In this document: positions 38,475 to 51,054 of the stretch, one piece after another
How positions within the stretch are numbered: position 1 is the stretch's first letter
Layout of the letters: every line of letters starts with the position of its first letter
Assembly (NCBI GenBank): GCA_018340805.1
Contig: JACMZG010001908.1
Span: 36,769,220 to 36,833,219, forward strand
DNA: 64,000 nucleotides
Direction of reading: 5' to 3'
DNA from: Microvelia longipes
Taxonomy: Eukaryota > Arthropoda > Insecta > Hemiptera > Veliidae
Position numbers and translations under genes: made by a program
Notes under the pieces: model-generated
Seen by the model: the letters and a program-made list of their open reading frames with translations, nothing else
Told to the model about the DNA's origin: nothing
The model's database searches: none

Positions 38475-41400
38475 TGTATTTTTTAAATTTAAAGCAATTT
38501 TATTTCTATTTGACTATTATAGTGTTATTGGTGAAAAGATGAGAATTCACATAAAGTCTTACTGCGTTAAATTGCATAAGTTTGTATCAATAATATTATT
38601 GTTAAGGAAATATTAAATGTTGACACAAAATTTGTTATTTTATGTGCCTATTCAATTTAGAAAACATTAAGCCAGTAAGTATTTCTTTCTCTGAGAGATA
38701 AGTGTGAAAAGAATTTTTCGGAAGTTAAAATGTTGTATTGCTGAGACGGAGTGAGATATTAAAGGTAGAAAATGTTTTAGTGTAAGTCAACTCAGAGCTG
38801 AGGAGATAAAGTGTGACGTAAAGTATAAAGCTTTAGAAGTATTTCTGTTGCCGTAGTAACAAACACTCTGTGTCTATATACTTTATCCTATGTACAAACT
38901 CTTTCGTGGGACTTATTTTTAAATATTATACGTGGAAAATTTCTTTTTTCACGCATTTAAAAATACATATTTGTCTTTGCTAGGTGATTTATTACTCTTC
39001 CTAATTACTGTAACCAAATTTCGGCTTTGTAGCATGAATACCCTAGGAGCTATGATGATAAAAGACACATACACACTAACACATAAAGACTGACAGCTGT
39101 GTGAAAACCACTAGAAGGACCGACACACCTGAAATGTATAATTCAGGTGAAAACGTGGTTTCGGATTTTTTTTCGAACACAATACTTTTGTATATACCTG
39201 CGTTATAAATTAGAAAAAGTAAAATAACGATACATATTATACAAAATCTTACCTCGTTGCTGGATTCTTTTTGGGGAAGTTATTTGGGTAGTGAAGAAAC
39301 TTTAAGAAAAGTATTTTATGCGCAAAGGCAAAAATGTTTTTTGAGGACAGCATTGAGTAGCGAATAAGTTAATTTCGAAAGACTAATATATCTAAAAATA
39401 GGGGTATTAAACGAAAACAAAATCAAGAGATATTTAATGAAAGTACAGTTTGAGTCGACGCGCATACGTTGCGTTCTACTTTTGCCGACTGACTCTGCAA
39501 ATGCGGTCAGTGAAAGGACAAATATCAATAAGTTATGCATTATTAAGTCACTCTCTCACGACATCATTGCGTATTGTAATGAAATTAAATTCTAAGCTCA
39601 ACTAACTCGATTAATATATAATCATAGGTGTATAAATTACTCGATTTTGACGAGAAATCTCAATAACATCAAATACATATTTGATGAATTCGTTACGAAT
39701 TAGATGATTTTGTCTGAGAATCAGTGAATTTGAAAAAAATATTATACAGATTTTTGGAGTGTTTTTTACAAAATTATTTAACTATTGAAAAATAGCCTGT
39801 GTAAAAGGTTTTATCTTAATATACAATCTATTTAAATGTTTAGTAACCCTAGGAAATCACACATAACACTTTATCTCTGAATTAACTTTTGTGTTGAGGC
39901 TTGAAAGGATTATTGTAATTTATTGATAATAGACTATCATAAGGTATGCAAATGTAGTGTTGACTTTTCCCAAAACCATGGATAAATTCCCAATATTTTC
40001 CTTTCATACATTATGATTTCGTAATGTATGAAGGAAAAATTTAAAAAGTTTTTTTAAGGTTTAGGAATATTATTAAAGAGTAAAACTCAGTATCTTTTTA
40101 ATCCGTTTTATTTATTTTTTATTTTGACTTTCTTTACATGTATTTTTACATTTCCTTATTTAAACCGTAAGTATTTAGAAAAAATATTATTTTTTCGAAA
40201 AAGAATCCGAAACCGGGATTTGCGCCTGAATCATCCGTTTCAGGTGTTACCAAGCCCTTGTGAGTAGTTTAAACAAAGTTGTCTGTCCCTAGGTATTTGG
40301 GTGTTATCATCATAGCTCCCTATGTGTTAATTCTAGTGAGTTGAAAACTTGATACAAAATGTATGCCTGTCGTATCTTGTTAAATTTCTTTCGATTTTTT
40401 CTATTAAAAGATACCTTGCTCGAAGAAAATTTTAATATTATCATCAGTTGTTTAATTTAGTGATGTATTTTTATTACATGTATGATACTAATTTTATGTT
40501 ATTTCTTTGTTACAGGTAAGCTTAAAAGCTGTTCACTTTGTATTATCTTCAAGGTGTAAGTTTTTACCTCTTCTTTTTTAATACTTTCTCATATTTGATA
40601 AAATCCGCTGAAATTAAATCAAAATAAGTTTTTCTTTTTTTTAGTGCTTACAGCTTGGAATCTAATCGATTGATCTTGACTAATTTCTACACCTAAACGA
40701 CTCAAAGGTCATATTGACCTCATCATGTATTATGAACGAAATTCCTTGACAAATAACAATAGGGGATTAGTGTAAAAAATAAGTTCTAGATGCTTAAAGA
40801 TCAGAATCTAATTGATGCATCTTAACCAAATTTTAAACTTGACTACTCATGGGTCAGATTGAACATATTTTATGACTCATCGAAATCCGTTTTCAAATAA
40901 AAATAAGCAGTTACTGTAAGGAAAACAAATTTGAGTCTTATATCTCGAAATTTTTTTTTTTCGAAATTTCATCGTCACCTTATCGAAACAAAGAACTTCC
41001 CAAGCAATTATAAAGCACTGCTTGAGAATTGCCAGATAGACAAAAACATCTTAATCAAAGAATTATTTTGCTCTTACAGCTGTTACTGTTACTTTTTGTA
41101 ACCGTAACAAAGGAATGTAGTCCTCAAAGGAATAATTAATTATTTGTTGTTTGATAAAGAAAATACTTGCCGAGTGAATCTCGGGTATCACTGCTAGTTA
41201 TTGATAAAAAATTAATTAAATTTAATACAATAAAATTAAACTAATTTTAATAATTTATATTAAAAAAATGAATGTAGGACTTGAATTTCTGTAATTTGTT
41301 TTAATTTGTATTTTAACTGGATATTTTAAATTTCAACCTCATTTAACCATTATCAAGCACGCGCCTTAAATCACTATACACGATAGCAGTGTAATTACTT

Positions 41401-42052
41401 TAGTAATATACATTTTTTTATTTGAAACTGAAAATAAAACCTTAGTTTATACACCATCTTGGCTTGTTTATATTTTAAAATAAAATATTTGAAGTCCTCG
41501 CAGGGTGCTGTTTTCGGTCTGTTTAGGGTGTGAATTTGAAAATAATGTTTCAAATAAGCTTTCCACTCTCTTAGCTTTACCTTGGCTTGGATTGAGGCTG
41601 GAAGAAATGTGGCAAATAAATACTCAGTTGGTTTTTATTTCAAACCGTTTCTATTTTCTATCTTGCAGACTTCTACTATTTTCTTGGCTCTTAATATCCT
41701 TTTCTTCTTCTTTTATACTTTTGTTTTTTGCAGAACTTTTTTATTTCTTTGTTTTTTTTTATTTTTCAATTTTTAACCCGTTTGCTACTTTTGTTAGCTA
41801 CTTTGTTTTATCAAGAACTTATGTCTTTATTTTATTTCTGGAGTAAAAACCAATTAAATATATAGTTCTTTAACACGTGCCTCACTTTTACCAACTAAAA
41901 GAAATTGACTATGATCACAATTATGTAATTTATTTAATTTACAATTCTGATGTTTTTTTTCATTTCTAAATTTTCTTTTGGCATCAATGTAACTTATTTC
42001 GTCGAGTAAGTAGTTTGACGTTACTTTTCTTTTGGTTCGAATATTTTCAGTA
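38475..42052. other. AT-rich intergenic stretch with family F fragments
   Basis: Family F fragments lie at about 39015-39200 (minus) and 40150-40400 (plus). A 13-bp-stem hairpin sits at about 40000-40036 (CCTTTCATACATTA / TAATGTATGAAGG). A somewhat less AT-rich patch at 41500-41650 could be an exon, but I have no homology to support it. No gene called. Confidence 0.4.
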
Positions 42053-42470
42053 ACACTCGTAATTTTCATCTACATATTAATATCAATTATATTACTAAAT
42101 CTTTATAATATCACATTCATTATTACAATTAATTATAATGCTTCTGCCTTTCTTATCTTGTTATTCACTTAATAATAAATAATAATTAACAGTAATAAAA
42201 TAAAAATAATAATAATAAACTTAACGCGGTTAAATTGAAAAATTATCTCCTTAAAGATAATTAACACTCGTAATTTTCATCTACATATTAATATAAATTA
42301 TATTACTAAATCTTTATAATATCACATTCATTATTACAATTAATTATAATGCTTCTGCCTTTCTTATCTTGTTATTCACTTAATAATAAATAATAATTAA
42401 CAGTAATAAAAAAATAATAATAATAAACTTAACGCGGTTAAATTGAAAAATTATTCCTTAAAGAATATGA
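42053..42470. repeat. Recent tandem duplication, about 211-bp unit, two copies
   Basis: Copies 42053-42263 and 42264-42470 both begin ACACTCGTAATTTTCATC and include TGCTTCTGCCTTTCTTATC and AACTTAACGCGGTTAAATTG. Differences are a substitution and a few indels in A/T runs. Confidence 0.93.
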
Positions 42471-43573
42471 ATAATGAAATTAGATTTCGAAGATAATCCA
42501 GACAATTTTAATTTTAAGGAGACCATCTTACAACAAGGCTCCATCTTACCTATTTTACTCTAGGGAAATTCTCAAGATGTTAGAAATCAGGAGCGAATTT
42601 TAAATTTGGCTCTTTGTTTAACTATTTTTTTATTATTTTTAAACACTCCTTGAAAAGTTTATATAATTATTTTTTCCAATCTTCTATTGTAAAATAACAT
42701 TATTTCCTGTAAGGAAAATGCCATTTCCTGATGCTTCGGTTTGAGTGGGAGTCTGGTTGGGGCTGGGGCCTCATGGTTATGAGTTACGGGTCTGGTAATT
42801 CACAGAGAGCTTCTTTGTCACGTTTTCCTCTCGATATGGTTTGTTCATTTCCTTTACAGCACGCATCTTTCTATCTTATTAAATCATTTCATTTTAAATT
42901 ACTTGAGTTTCGTTTTAAAACTTTTTTCATATTTTGCAGATAAAACATGGAACTTAACTCAAGTATGTTTACTCAATGGGGTTGAATTCCATTGTTTTTT
43001 TGAAGAGAAATAAATTGAATGACAATTACATTTCCGATTTGGTTGTTTCATTTTGAATATTTTTTTATTGCTTTCTATATTTATCCTCCCTAGTTTTATG
43101 TATCCCTTCATTTTTCAAACTTCATGAAGAAGTTTTCTTTGAGCTTTAATCTTTACAAGAGTTGGCGAATATATATATTTTAAATAACTATTTATGTATA
43201 TAACCCATAGTTCAACCTCAAAAGTTTTTTTAAGAAGACATGATGAGGCCGTGAAATTGTTTATTTAAATTGTGTATTAAAAATATACTTTTTAATGCAT
43301 GCAAAGATCTTTTTTTAACATATTGAACAAAAAATTATTAGCTCAATTTGGTTTAATCTTTTGATATTGATTAAATTATCGGAAAAAACCTATGTTATCT
43401 ATCATGATATTGTTGAAATTTCATTACTAGCCTTTTTTGCAGGACATAATGTAACTTACATAGTTAAACAGATGTCACTGAATATGTTTTGAGAACATGC
43501 CACTGAGGAAGTATTAAGTGTTTACGAGCTCACAGGGGATTTTTCATTTCACCCTTAGAATAACTTTATTTTT
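42471..43573. other. AT-rich intergenic stretch
   Basis: No gene supported. A short G-rich patch lies at about 42745-42800 with no recognisable homology. Confidence 0.4.
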
Positions 43574-44371
43574 TCCTCATTTATACCGTAGGTATATATG
43601 AAAAGTATTATGTTTGTTAAAAAATCCGCAACCGGGATGCCATCGGAATTATCCGTTTCAGGTGTTTTTAAGGCCTCTTGAGTGTTTTCACAAAGTTGTC
43701 TGTCTGTATGTGTCTGTCTCTTATCATCGTAGTGTCTTGTGTATTTAAGCTAGAGAGTTAAAACGTTGTACAAAAATCAGTCTACCGCTGTAGTTGTGCT
43801 ATTCGGAACATACTTTTTTTTATTACGTCACTAAACTGCAGTAATGACTTACCAAAAATTTATAAAAATCATTAAACGCGGAAAAATTATGCAATCAGAT
43901 AGAGATATAGCACGCATGTAGTCATGTATAGGACTAACATATATTCCAAGTTGCATCTCATTATTAGCCTTTGTTCAAATTTTATCAAATGACTTGTGTA
44001 CGTTTTTTTAAAAAATTGTAAAAATCAGTACATAAACCAATGAAGTTGAAATTCGGTACGAGTGTACCTTTTTTGTAATAAATGAGTATATTAAGTTTCG
44101 TTTCAATATAATATGACAAGTATATCTATGATTTTTGTTGAATCAAAAAATTTTAACAGATTAAGCTTTGGTCAAGTACCTGTATACTGACAGCTGAGGA
44201 TGATACTAATGTATTTACTATCTGAGGACGAGCGAAGTGAGTCCGAAGAGGTTTTGCAGTATACATTTGACGAATTGTTTATTCTGAAGAGAAGCGAAGT
44301 ATGTCCGAAGTTGGAAGGATGAGCTTAGCGAATCCGATGTGATGAGGAAAAGTTCCGAGGTACCCGTACCC
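43574..44371 (+). repeat. Family F, reference-like long copy
   Basis: About 800 bp. Ordered blocks: CCTCATTTATACCGTAGGTA; ATCCGCAACCGGGATG; ATTATCCGTTTCAGGTG; GCCTCTTGAGTG; a GTCTGTCTGTATGTGTCTG run; GAGAGTTAAAACGTTGTAC; CTATTCGG; CAATGAAGTTGAAATTCGG; GAGGACGAGCGAAGTGAGTC; GGATGAGCTTAGCGAATCC; AGGAAAAGTTCCGAGGTACC and the terminal GTACC hairpin. No open frame, so probably a non-autonomous transposon, although its ends lack clear terminal inverted repeats. Confidence 0.85.
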
Positions 44372-45089
44372 CATTTTTTATTTAAAGTTTGTTAAAGAAC
44401 CTCTTCCCCTCTTCACGTCGTCGATGGTAAAAGCTAAATTTTCTAAAAGAATCAACGAGACATTATAGCAGATGTTTTTTGTTACAGTTAGAGGTATATA
44501 TAAGTTAAAAGATGGTCATCGCCATAACGTTCTTTATTTAATCAAGTTGAGATAATATTGTTGACGTGACTTGTGTTCATTATTTCATTTTAGGACATTA
44601 CAGCCGTTCTCTCCTAAAATTTACTCTTCTTTTACTAGTTAAATAACTTGGGGTTGTTATTATAAGGTTAGCACTAACCTTGTATTGTATACTCTTTAGA
44701 CGTGAAGATAATGTTACATTGTGAAGGTTAACTTGTTTACTTTATAATTCCCTCTCTTTACCTTTGTCTCTCTTTTTCGCTTTTTCTTCTTATCTATATC
44801 TTCTTTTTTATTTATTATGTAAACCTGTCATTAGTCTTATGATATACACTTCTTCTTTTGCTTTTACTTCCTTTATGTGCGATGAATTATTTTTTTACTT
44901 TAACATCTTGACGATAGAGACCTTTTGAAGCGCAGCCGAAAACGGCTACTACATAATATTATTAAAACAACACTTTTTATCTTTACTTTTTTCATATCAT
45001 TATAATATTGCAGTTCTGCAATGTTTAAAATGATATGTCCTTTAGCAACTTTTTCTCAATTTAAAATATTTTTTAAAAAACTTATACGG
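44372..45089. other. AT-rich intergenic stretch
   Basis: Nothing I can support between two family F copies in opposite orientation. Confidence 0.4.
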
Positions 45090-45450
45090 AGTACCTAGGA
45101 ACTTTTCCTCGCAGCATCGGATTCACTACGCTTACCCTCCCATGGTACAAATATTTATCTTATATATAACTACATGCGTGCTGAATCTATGCGAATTAAT
45201 GATGTTATAAATAAATTATTTTCCGGATAGTTCAACTAGACCTAAAGATTGATTATTGTACTAAGTTACGATTCTCTAGCATAAATGCGCTGGTAGACAT
45301 TATAACAGACACACACACATACAGACAGACAAATTTGTGAAAACCGCTTATGACTTAAAAACATCTGAAGCGTTTAATTCCGGTGACATCACAGTTTCGA
45401 ATTTTTTGCTAACACAATACTTTTTCTGTATATCTACGGTATAAATGAGA
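45090..45450 (-). repeat. Family F, internally deleted copy (minus strand)
   Basis: Read on the minus strand: CTCATTTATACCGTAGATAT, an AGTATTGTG block, a GTCTGTCTGTATGTGTGTGT run, TATCCGGAAAATAATTTA, then GCGTAGTGAATCCGATG and GGAAAAGTTCCTAGGTAC. The middle is shortened relative to 43574-44371. Confidence 0.8.
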
Positions 45451-47362
45451 ATAAGTTAAAAGTCATTCTCTTGTTTCATTAAATTTGAAACATTTTGTTT
45501 ATGTATGATACTAGACGTAAGCATTTAACCGCTATTTTTCGTCAAATATTCATGTATTAAGACGCGAATTCTCTTAGCTTAAATTCTTCAACTTGAAATT
45601 ATTAGCTGAAATTCTTCGAGTCGAATTTTATTAGCTTAAATTCTTATTTAAAGATGACAATAATGTATAGACATTTCACATCATTATATATGTGCTGAGG
45701 ATGTATGTAATTTTCTCGTCCCCCAATAATGTCGCTAAACAACTATTATGCTGACATTGGGAAGTGCTTGAAAATAGTTGAAGCAAATAATAGAGGATTT
45801 TTGTCATCGTTAACCTACTTCGATCATAAAAACATATATTTTTCTGCAAAAGAATCACATTTGACTGTTTGCTTAGTCTACTTTAATTTTCTTCTTTAAT
45901 TAACAGAGTAAGTCGATGAAAATCCTTCGAACATCACATGTTGATTTGACCCCAAAACGTGCTAACTTCTGGGCGGCCTAATTTCCTTTCCAGAATCAAT
46001 AGTAGTACCCAAGTTTTGTAGTCGTGGCTCTTTGCCAAGCTTCCTGCTTTAAACTTTCCTGTAATTGGATAACTTAACATCAACCATTACTTAGCCAATT
46101 TGAATGTTTTCCGTGTAATTATTCGTATTTGTGTTTTCTTCTATAACTATCGCTTCTATAATAATCGTTTATTCTTGATCTTTTACTATTTGGATGATAA
46201 TATTTTTGTTAAAAAAGTTTTATAAGATTAATTTATTTGATCGGTCGAGTGAAATTCATGGCAAATGCTTTTTGTTATGTTTCAAAACAATGTTTACTAA
46301 TCTTGATTTATATTTATATGTAAAATTATTAATTTGTAAAAAGTCGTAAGATTCGATTTTTCCATGGGTTCTTGATATTATTATTAAAACCATGTTTAGA
46401 GGGTTTCCTGAAGAATCCACAACTTTCTTGCACATATTTTATTTTTTAAATGTTTTATAGGGATTGTATTGTATACATAATTTACTAGTTATGAATCAAA
46501 GAATATCCTCATGTTTCGGCCCAGATAAATTTTAAACGTGCGTGGCAATATTTTAGATTTTTATTTGAAGGATTTCGATACAAATATTTTTTCTTTACGC
46601 CCTAATTTTCCTTAGGTGTGAAAAGTACTTCGGAAATACTTGAGTTTTCTAGGCTACCTTATAAATATAAAATAAGTTACGAATAAGTCAGAAATAAGAA
46701 GTAAGAATAGGTTGTGAGTCAAACGACGTATTGGTAGTGAGTCGTCCCTGAGTTGCCTAGTAGCTCAGCTGAGTGTTCGCAGGCCCTATGGGTTTCTAAA
46801 GAAGAAATCTATAGAATTCTTTAGAGTAGTTGAAGAGTGCTTCTCCCTGTTGCCTGGATACACCGCTCCCCGTACCATCAAACCATTTGGCTGAAATCTT
46901 TTTCCATTACTCCGCCTTTCGGCTTCTACCTTGTTAAATATTATGCGCTCATCTCCTCCCCAAATATTTTTATTTCAAAATGTTTAGATTGGTCATTTAT
47001 CTGTTGATGCTTCTCTTTTAACTTCGTTGAAAAGGGTTTTATGTATTGATCGTTCTGGTAACTCATAACCAATTTAACTCGCCTTTAACTTAAGAAATTT
47101 TTTGTTTTGATTTATATTAAGATTTTATTTATGTTCATATATTTTCAGGCTTTTACATTAAAAATTAGAAACACTTTAATGTCGAAGAATCCTTCTTTGG
47201 ATGCAAAAAGCATAGTTAACATTCTAACCTTTTAATTTTCCTTACTAGTAATTTTGTTTAATTATTTAGAGGAATGTATTCTGTAAAATATCTTTGTACT
47301 GATGCAGAGGCTGCATAAACGTCTTAATTGATTTTTTATAACTATAGAAAAATTATCAGTAG
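45451..47362. other. AT-rich intergenic stretch
   Basis: No gene supported. Short imperfect repeats of ATTAGCTTAAATTCTT occur at about 45570-45645. A less AT-rich patch at about 46740-46930 has no recognisable homology. Confidence 0.4.
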
Positions 47363-47616
47363 AATGAGCGTGAATGGAGTCCATCATGAATAATGCAAGA
47401 AAATCAGTTTCTCCACAAAACAAAACTTAATTGGCAAAGCCTTTCAATCTGACTAGAGGCTCTCATCAGCGAGTCTGACTTTAATACCTTGTAAGAAAAA
47501 CATAGACTCACTTCTCTTCTTCTTTAACATCTTAACTAATGATGGCCTTTAGTTAATGTGAAAGCGTTTTATCAATGGTTTCCTTTGTGGAGAGACTTCA
47601 TTTCTTTTATTTTTTC
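47363..47616. mobile_element. MITE family M2, copy 1
   Basis: Starts AATGAGCGTGAATGGAGTC and shows inverted arms (TCTCCACAAAACAAAACTTA ... TTTGTGGAGAGACTTC) around a centre containing TTCTCTTCTTCTTTAACATC. It matches the better-preserved copy at 58949-59213. Confidence 0.8.
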
Positions 47617-47800
47617 TAGAAACACTGTTTTATTAACTATACTTTTAAAAAAATATGCGTAATGTAATTAATGAAATCAAGAAAAGTACATATTGCATAG
47701 TAAGCCATCAAACAGAGCCTTTTTATGAAATGAAAATATTAGAGCACTGGTTGTTTGTTTGCATTATTCTGAATTTTATCCACACATCTCGGCCTTTAGC

Positions 47801-48422
47801 CACTGGCGGACTGAGTCAAAAAGGCACGAGGAGAGTTTGCCCTAAAAGGGCCCAAACCTTTACTCAAGGGGCCTAATAGGGGGGGGGGGTCTTGTATTGC
47901 TTCCCGAGTAGAGAGGTCTTCTTTTAACTTGAGTTTTATTAATGATTATTGCAAGCTTTAATTAATTTATTTAATTTTAATGTAATAGAAATAATCAAAT
48001 GAAATTATTTTATTTAAATAAATTAAAATAAACTTAAGTCAAATATAAATGAACTTAAATACAACTTGAATACTCGAACTTACTTTACAATGTAATAACT
48101 TACTTACTTTAAATGTAATATTTAATTAAACTATTTCATGTTTATTCTCTAGGGTCTTTTTCTGCTTTTTAAGGCAGGGGTAATAATTAAAGGCCCCATT
48201 TGGAAGACTAGGGCCAAAAATGGTTCTATATATTTGTTTTTAGGGCCCTTATGAAGTTTGTTCAGGGCCCTAAAAACAAATCTATAGAACCATTTTTGGC
48301 CCTAGTCTTCCCAATGAGGCCTTTAATGGTCCAGGTAAAATAAAAAGGGACCTTAATGACCCTAGATTCAGGTAACAATAACGAGGCTGCCGATCTCGTC
48401 CTTACTAGCCAGTCCGCCCCTG
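47801..48422. mobile_element. hAT-like MITE with CAGGGGCGGACTGG-type termini
   Basis: Left end CACTGGCGGACTGAG; right end inverted is CAGGGGCGGACTGG, a terminus type I associate with insect hAT-like MITEs. The interior holds a palindrome (about 48190-48330) with 60-bp arms sharing GACTAGGGCCAAAAATGG, and an 11-G run at about 47879. The 8-bp flanks (CCTTTAGC/CTTCTAAG) are only partly alike, so the target duplication is not proven. Confidence 0.7.
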
Positions 48423-49311
48423 CTTCTAAGTAATAATGTAATGGAGGTTGATCATTTATAATAAGGTTATTGCTTTATTAAATGGATATAAAATAGTGAT
48501 CATATGATTTTGGTGCCGAAATAACATAAGTTGCTAATCAGTAATAGCACTTAAAATGGACGGTCAGATACTGAAGTCATTAGATACCTTTTACATGTAG
48601 GGTTAATCGAGTATTAGCATACCTTGATTTTTCTCTAGTAGTGTTAATTTGATTAATTAAATAACTGTTTACATTCATTGTCTAAGAGTGAAATTTCCTA
48701 AATTCTCACTATTATTTTTCAAACAGCATTAATCTTTATCTTAGATAATTTGCACGTTGAAATATGTAGAAGGAATTAAATTTACAAATACTTTCTAAGT
48801 ATTTCTTTTGTGTAGACTATTCGTTGAAAAAAAATTAATCATGTTTCTAAAAGGAGATAAAACACTACGGTTCTGAGAAAAAGACAAATTGCTGGATTGA
48901 CTTTAATCTTTATAAAGCAGTGAGAAAAGCTTCGATAGATAAGCTAGAGGTTGATGGAAATTTAATTGTCCCACGGCAAGAGTTCTGAAGCCTCTGGAGG
49001 ATAATCAGCTTATCGATATACCGTTATATTAAAAAGAGTTCTTTCCCCCATTTTACTGGAGACATTGAAAGTACAAGGGTCTTCCTGATAAAGACCGACC
49101 GACTAAGTAGAGACTAAAATTTTGTTTTGACAGTGAAAAGAGATTTCCTTTTTTTTAAAGTTTCTATCTTAAAAGAAAGATTTTACTTTATTTTAACATA
49201 GATTTTTGTAGGTAAGGTTTTTTAAGGATTAAAATATTACTTTTAATATATAAATTACGAAAAAAATATTACCCGATTTTGTGTAAGTAGGACCTAAAGT
49301 ATCCGTGCTCA
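48423..49311. other. AT-rich intergenic stretch
   Basis: No gene or clear repeat. Confidence 0.4.
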
Positions 49312-49644
49312 CTAAAAAGCATCTCTTTCTTCTTTTCGTATTGTATTATGTTTGGCTTCTATTTTTCTTTCGTATACTCTCTTACGCTCTATAGCTAGCA
49401 GGTCAATGGGAATGACGCTTGCAATGACTAAAACAGCTGGTTCGGAGACCGTTCGGTATGCAGAAGCTACCCTCAAGACTGATTTCCTCTGAACTTGGGC
49501 TACGATTTTTTGTAGCTTTTTTTGCTTAGAACATCGGTCCAGATTTCTGCTCTGTACAGGATAATAGATTGACTTGATGACATTAGTAATCTTCTCTTGT
49601 TGGCTCTAGGGCCTCCGATGTTAGACGCATTAGCCTTTTAAGTG
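49312..49644 (-). pseudogene. LINE (R1/Jockey-like) reverse transcriptase, C-terminal fragment
   Basis: Translating the minus strand gives SNIGGPRANKRRLLM, then ILYRAEIW. After one missing base near 49507 it continues VLRVASAYRTVSEPAVLV, VIPIDLLAIERKRVYERK and a stop at 49312. The order (NIGGPR, LLYGAE-like, RVASAYRTVS, IPIDLLAxER) is the well-known conserved C-terminal region after the catalytic domain in R1/Jockey-type non-LTR retrotransposons. No endonuclease or catalytic palm domain is present nearby. It is a short dead fragment, distinct from the (TTTA)n-tailed LINE at 25050. Confidence 0.85.
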
Positions 49645-50459
49645 ATTGTAAAGTATACGACTGTACTATACTATACAATGTAGGCGATGAAAAATCTCTT
49701 TAGATACATGGCAAAATGTCATATAACAACAAAATAGGACAAAACATGACGCAAGTTGTTTTTAAGCCAAAGGCCCATACTTTGAAAATATGCACTTCTG
49801 GACTTAATTTTTTAAACATCCCCAGTTTTATCCTTTGTAATGAAATTGGTATCCTTATCCTGCTTGCAAATGTGATCCTGAACCTTGTAATCAATGTAAA
49901 TTGCATTCATGTTTGACTCTGATATGACATTCTGTGTAATCCATTTCATGTCCAAATTAAGTATATTTATGTTTCTTTTCATTGTAGTTTTATATATCCA
50001 GTAGAAAGTTACAATATGAAAGAAACTAATTTTAATAATCCGTGTTTACTTTAGTATATTTTTAATTATCTTTTTTCAATTTATGTTGGATTGCCGAAGG
50101 AAATGAAAAGTGGCCATTAACGTGAAATATTTGGGGGCAACAAGTTTTTGCCTCCCTACTCATTTTCTCCCAACCTTTCCTGCAGCTATCGAAGTAATTA
50201 TAGGATTTACTACTTCACTCCGTTTTCACTATTTTTTTTAACAAACCCTAAAAATTTATTAATTCAAACTAATTCATCATTCTGGTTTATCAAGATCTGA
50301 AAAGTTTTAAATCTTATTCACGAGTTTTATTTATTTTATTTTTTGAGTAGTATTGATTAAGTTAGTTATTAACTTACCAAGGAAGAAATGTAAATTAAAA
50401 CACAGTTAAAACGTTAATAGCATATAATATGTGGAAGAATAATTAATTATTTATACGTA

Positions 50460-50462
<3 letters not shown>
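49645..50462. other. AT-rich intergenic stretch
   Basis: Nothing I can support. Overlapping short frames on both strands at 49700-49916 have no recognisable homology. Confidence 0.4.
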
Positions 50463-50529
<67 letters not shown>

Positions 50530-50530
50530 T
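50463..50530. repeat. (TA)n microsatellite
   Basis: TA array about 90 bp beyond the 3' end of the transposase-like gene. Confidence 0.95.
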
Positions 50531-50893
50531 ATGATTTTTATTATATTTAATGAAACATGTGCAATAATAATTATGAAATTTATAAATGACAAAACAAACA
50601 AACAAATATAATTAAAAAAAATTAATCTTCATCATCATCACTAGATAATCCTCCATCAAGTAAAGCTAATGAGAGCCATCATTTTAGTAGATCTAATACT
50701 TCTTTTACTAATTTTTGCCTCTTAAGAAGACCATGATTTGACCTATAAGAATTTATAAGTGGGTCTGAGGACACCAACAATCTATTCATCAGATCCAGGT
50801 TTGTAGCACTTCTAGACATTTTCCTGGTGTATAGAAGGCGATAATTTCTAAAGTCTTTATTTCGAGCTTCTTGAGCCTCCTCTGATAACTGTC

Positions 50894-51054
50894 CTGAAAT
50901 TGGATATATCAAATTTGATTAGATATCATATTTTGTATTGCATGTGTTTACGACTCATACGACAATTATACACACACACACACACACACACAGATAAATA
51001 TATTTTATTCATTAAAACAAACTCATATTATTAAAAATAAATATAATTTTTTAC
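50894..51054 (-). other. Intron 2 of the RAG1/Transib-like gene
   Basis: Donor GTAAAA (51054) and acceptor TTTCAG (50894). Splicing restores the reading frame directly into the QLSEEAQEARNKDFR motif. It contains a (CA)n microsatellite at about 50971-50993. Confidence 0.7.

Noticed and set aside
41505..41846. Possible protein-coding exon
   Set aside because: Slightly less AT-rich and followed by a TTGCAG acceptor-like string, but I recognise no homology and the frame soon becomes low-complexity.
46740..46930. tRNA-like A-box (TAGCTCAGCTGAG)
   Set aside because: No B-box at the right distance and no cloverleaf by eye.
50679..50912. Independent small gene
   Set aside because: It is better explained as the last exon of the transposase-like gene, with a clear 3' splice site at 50894.
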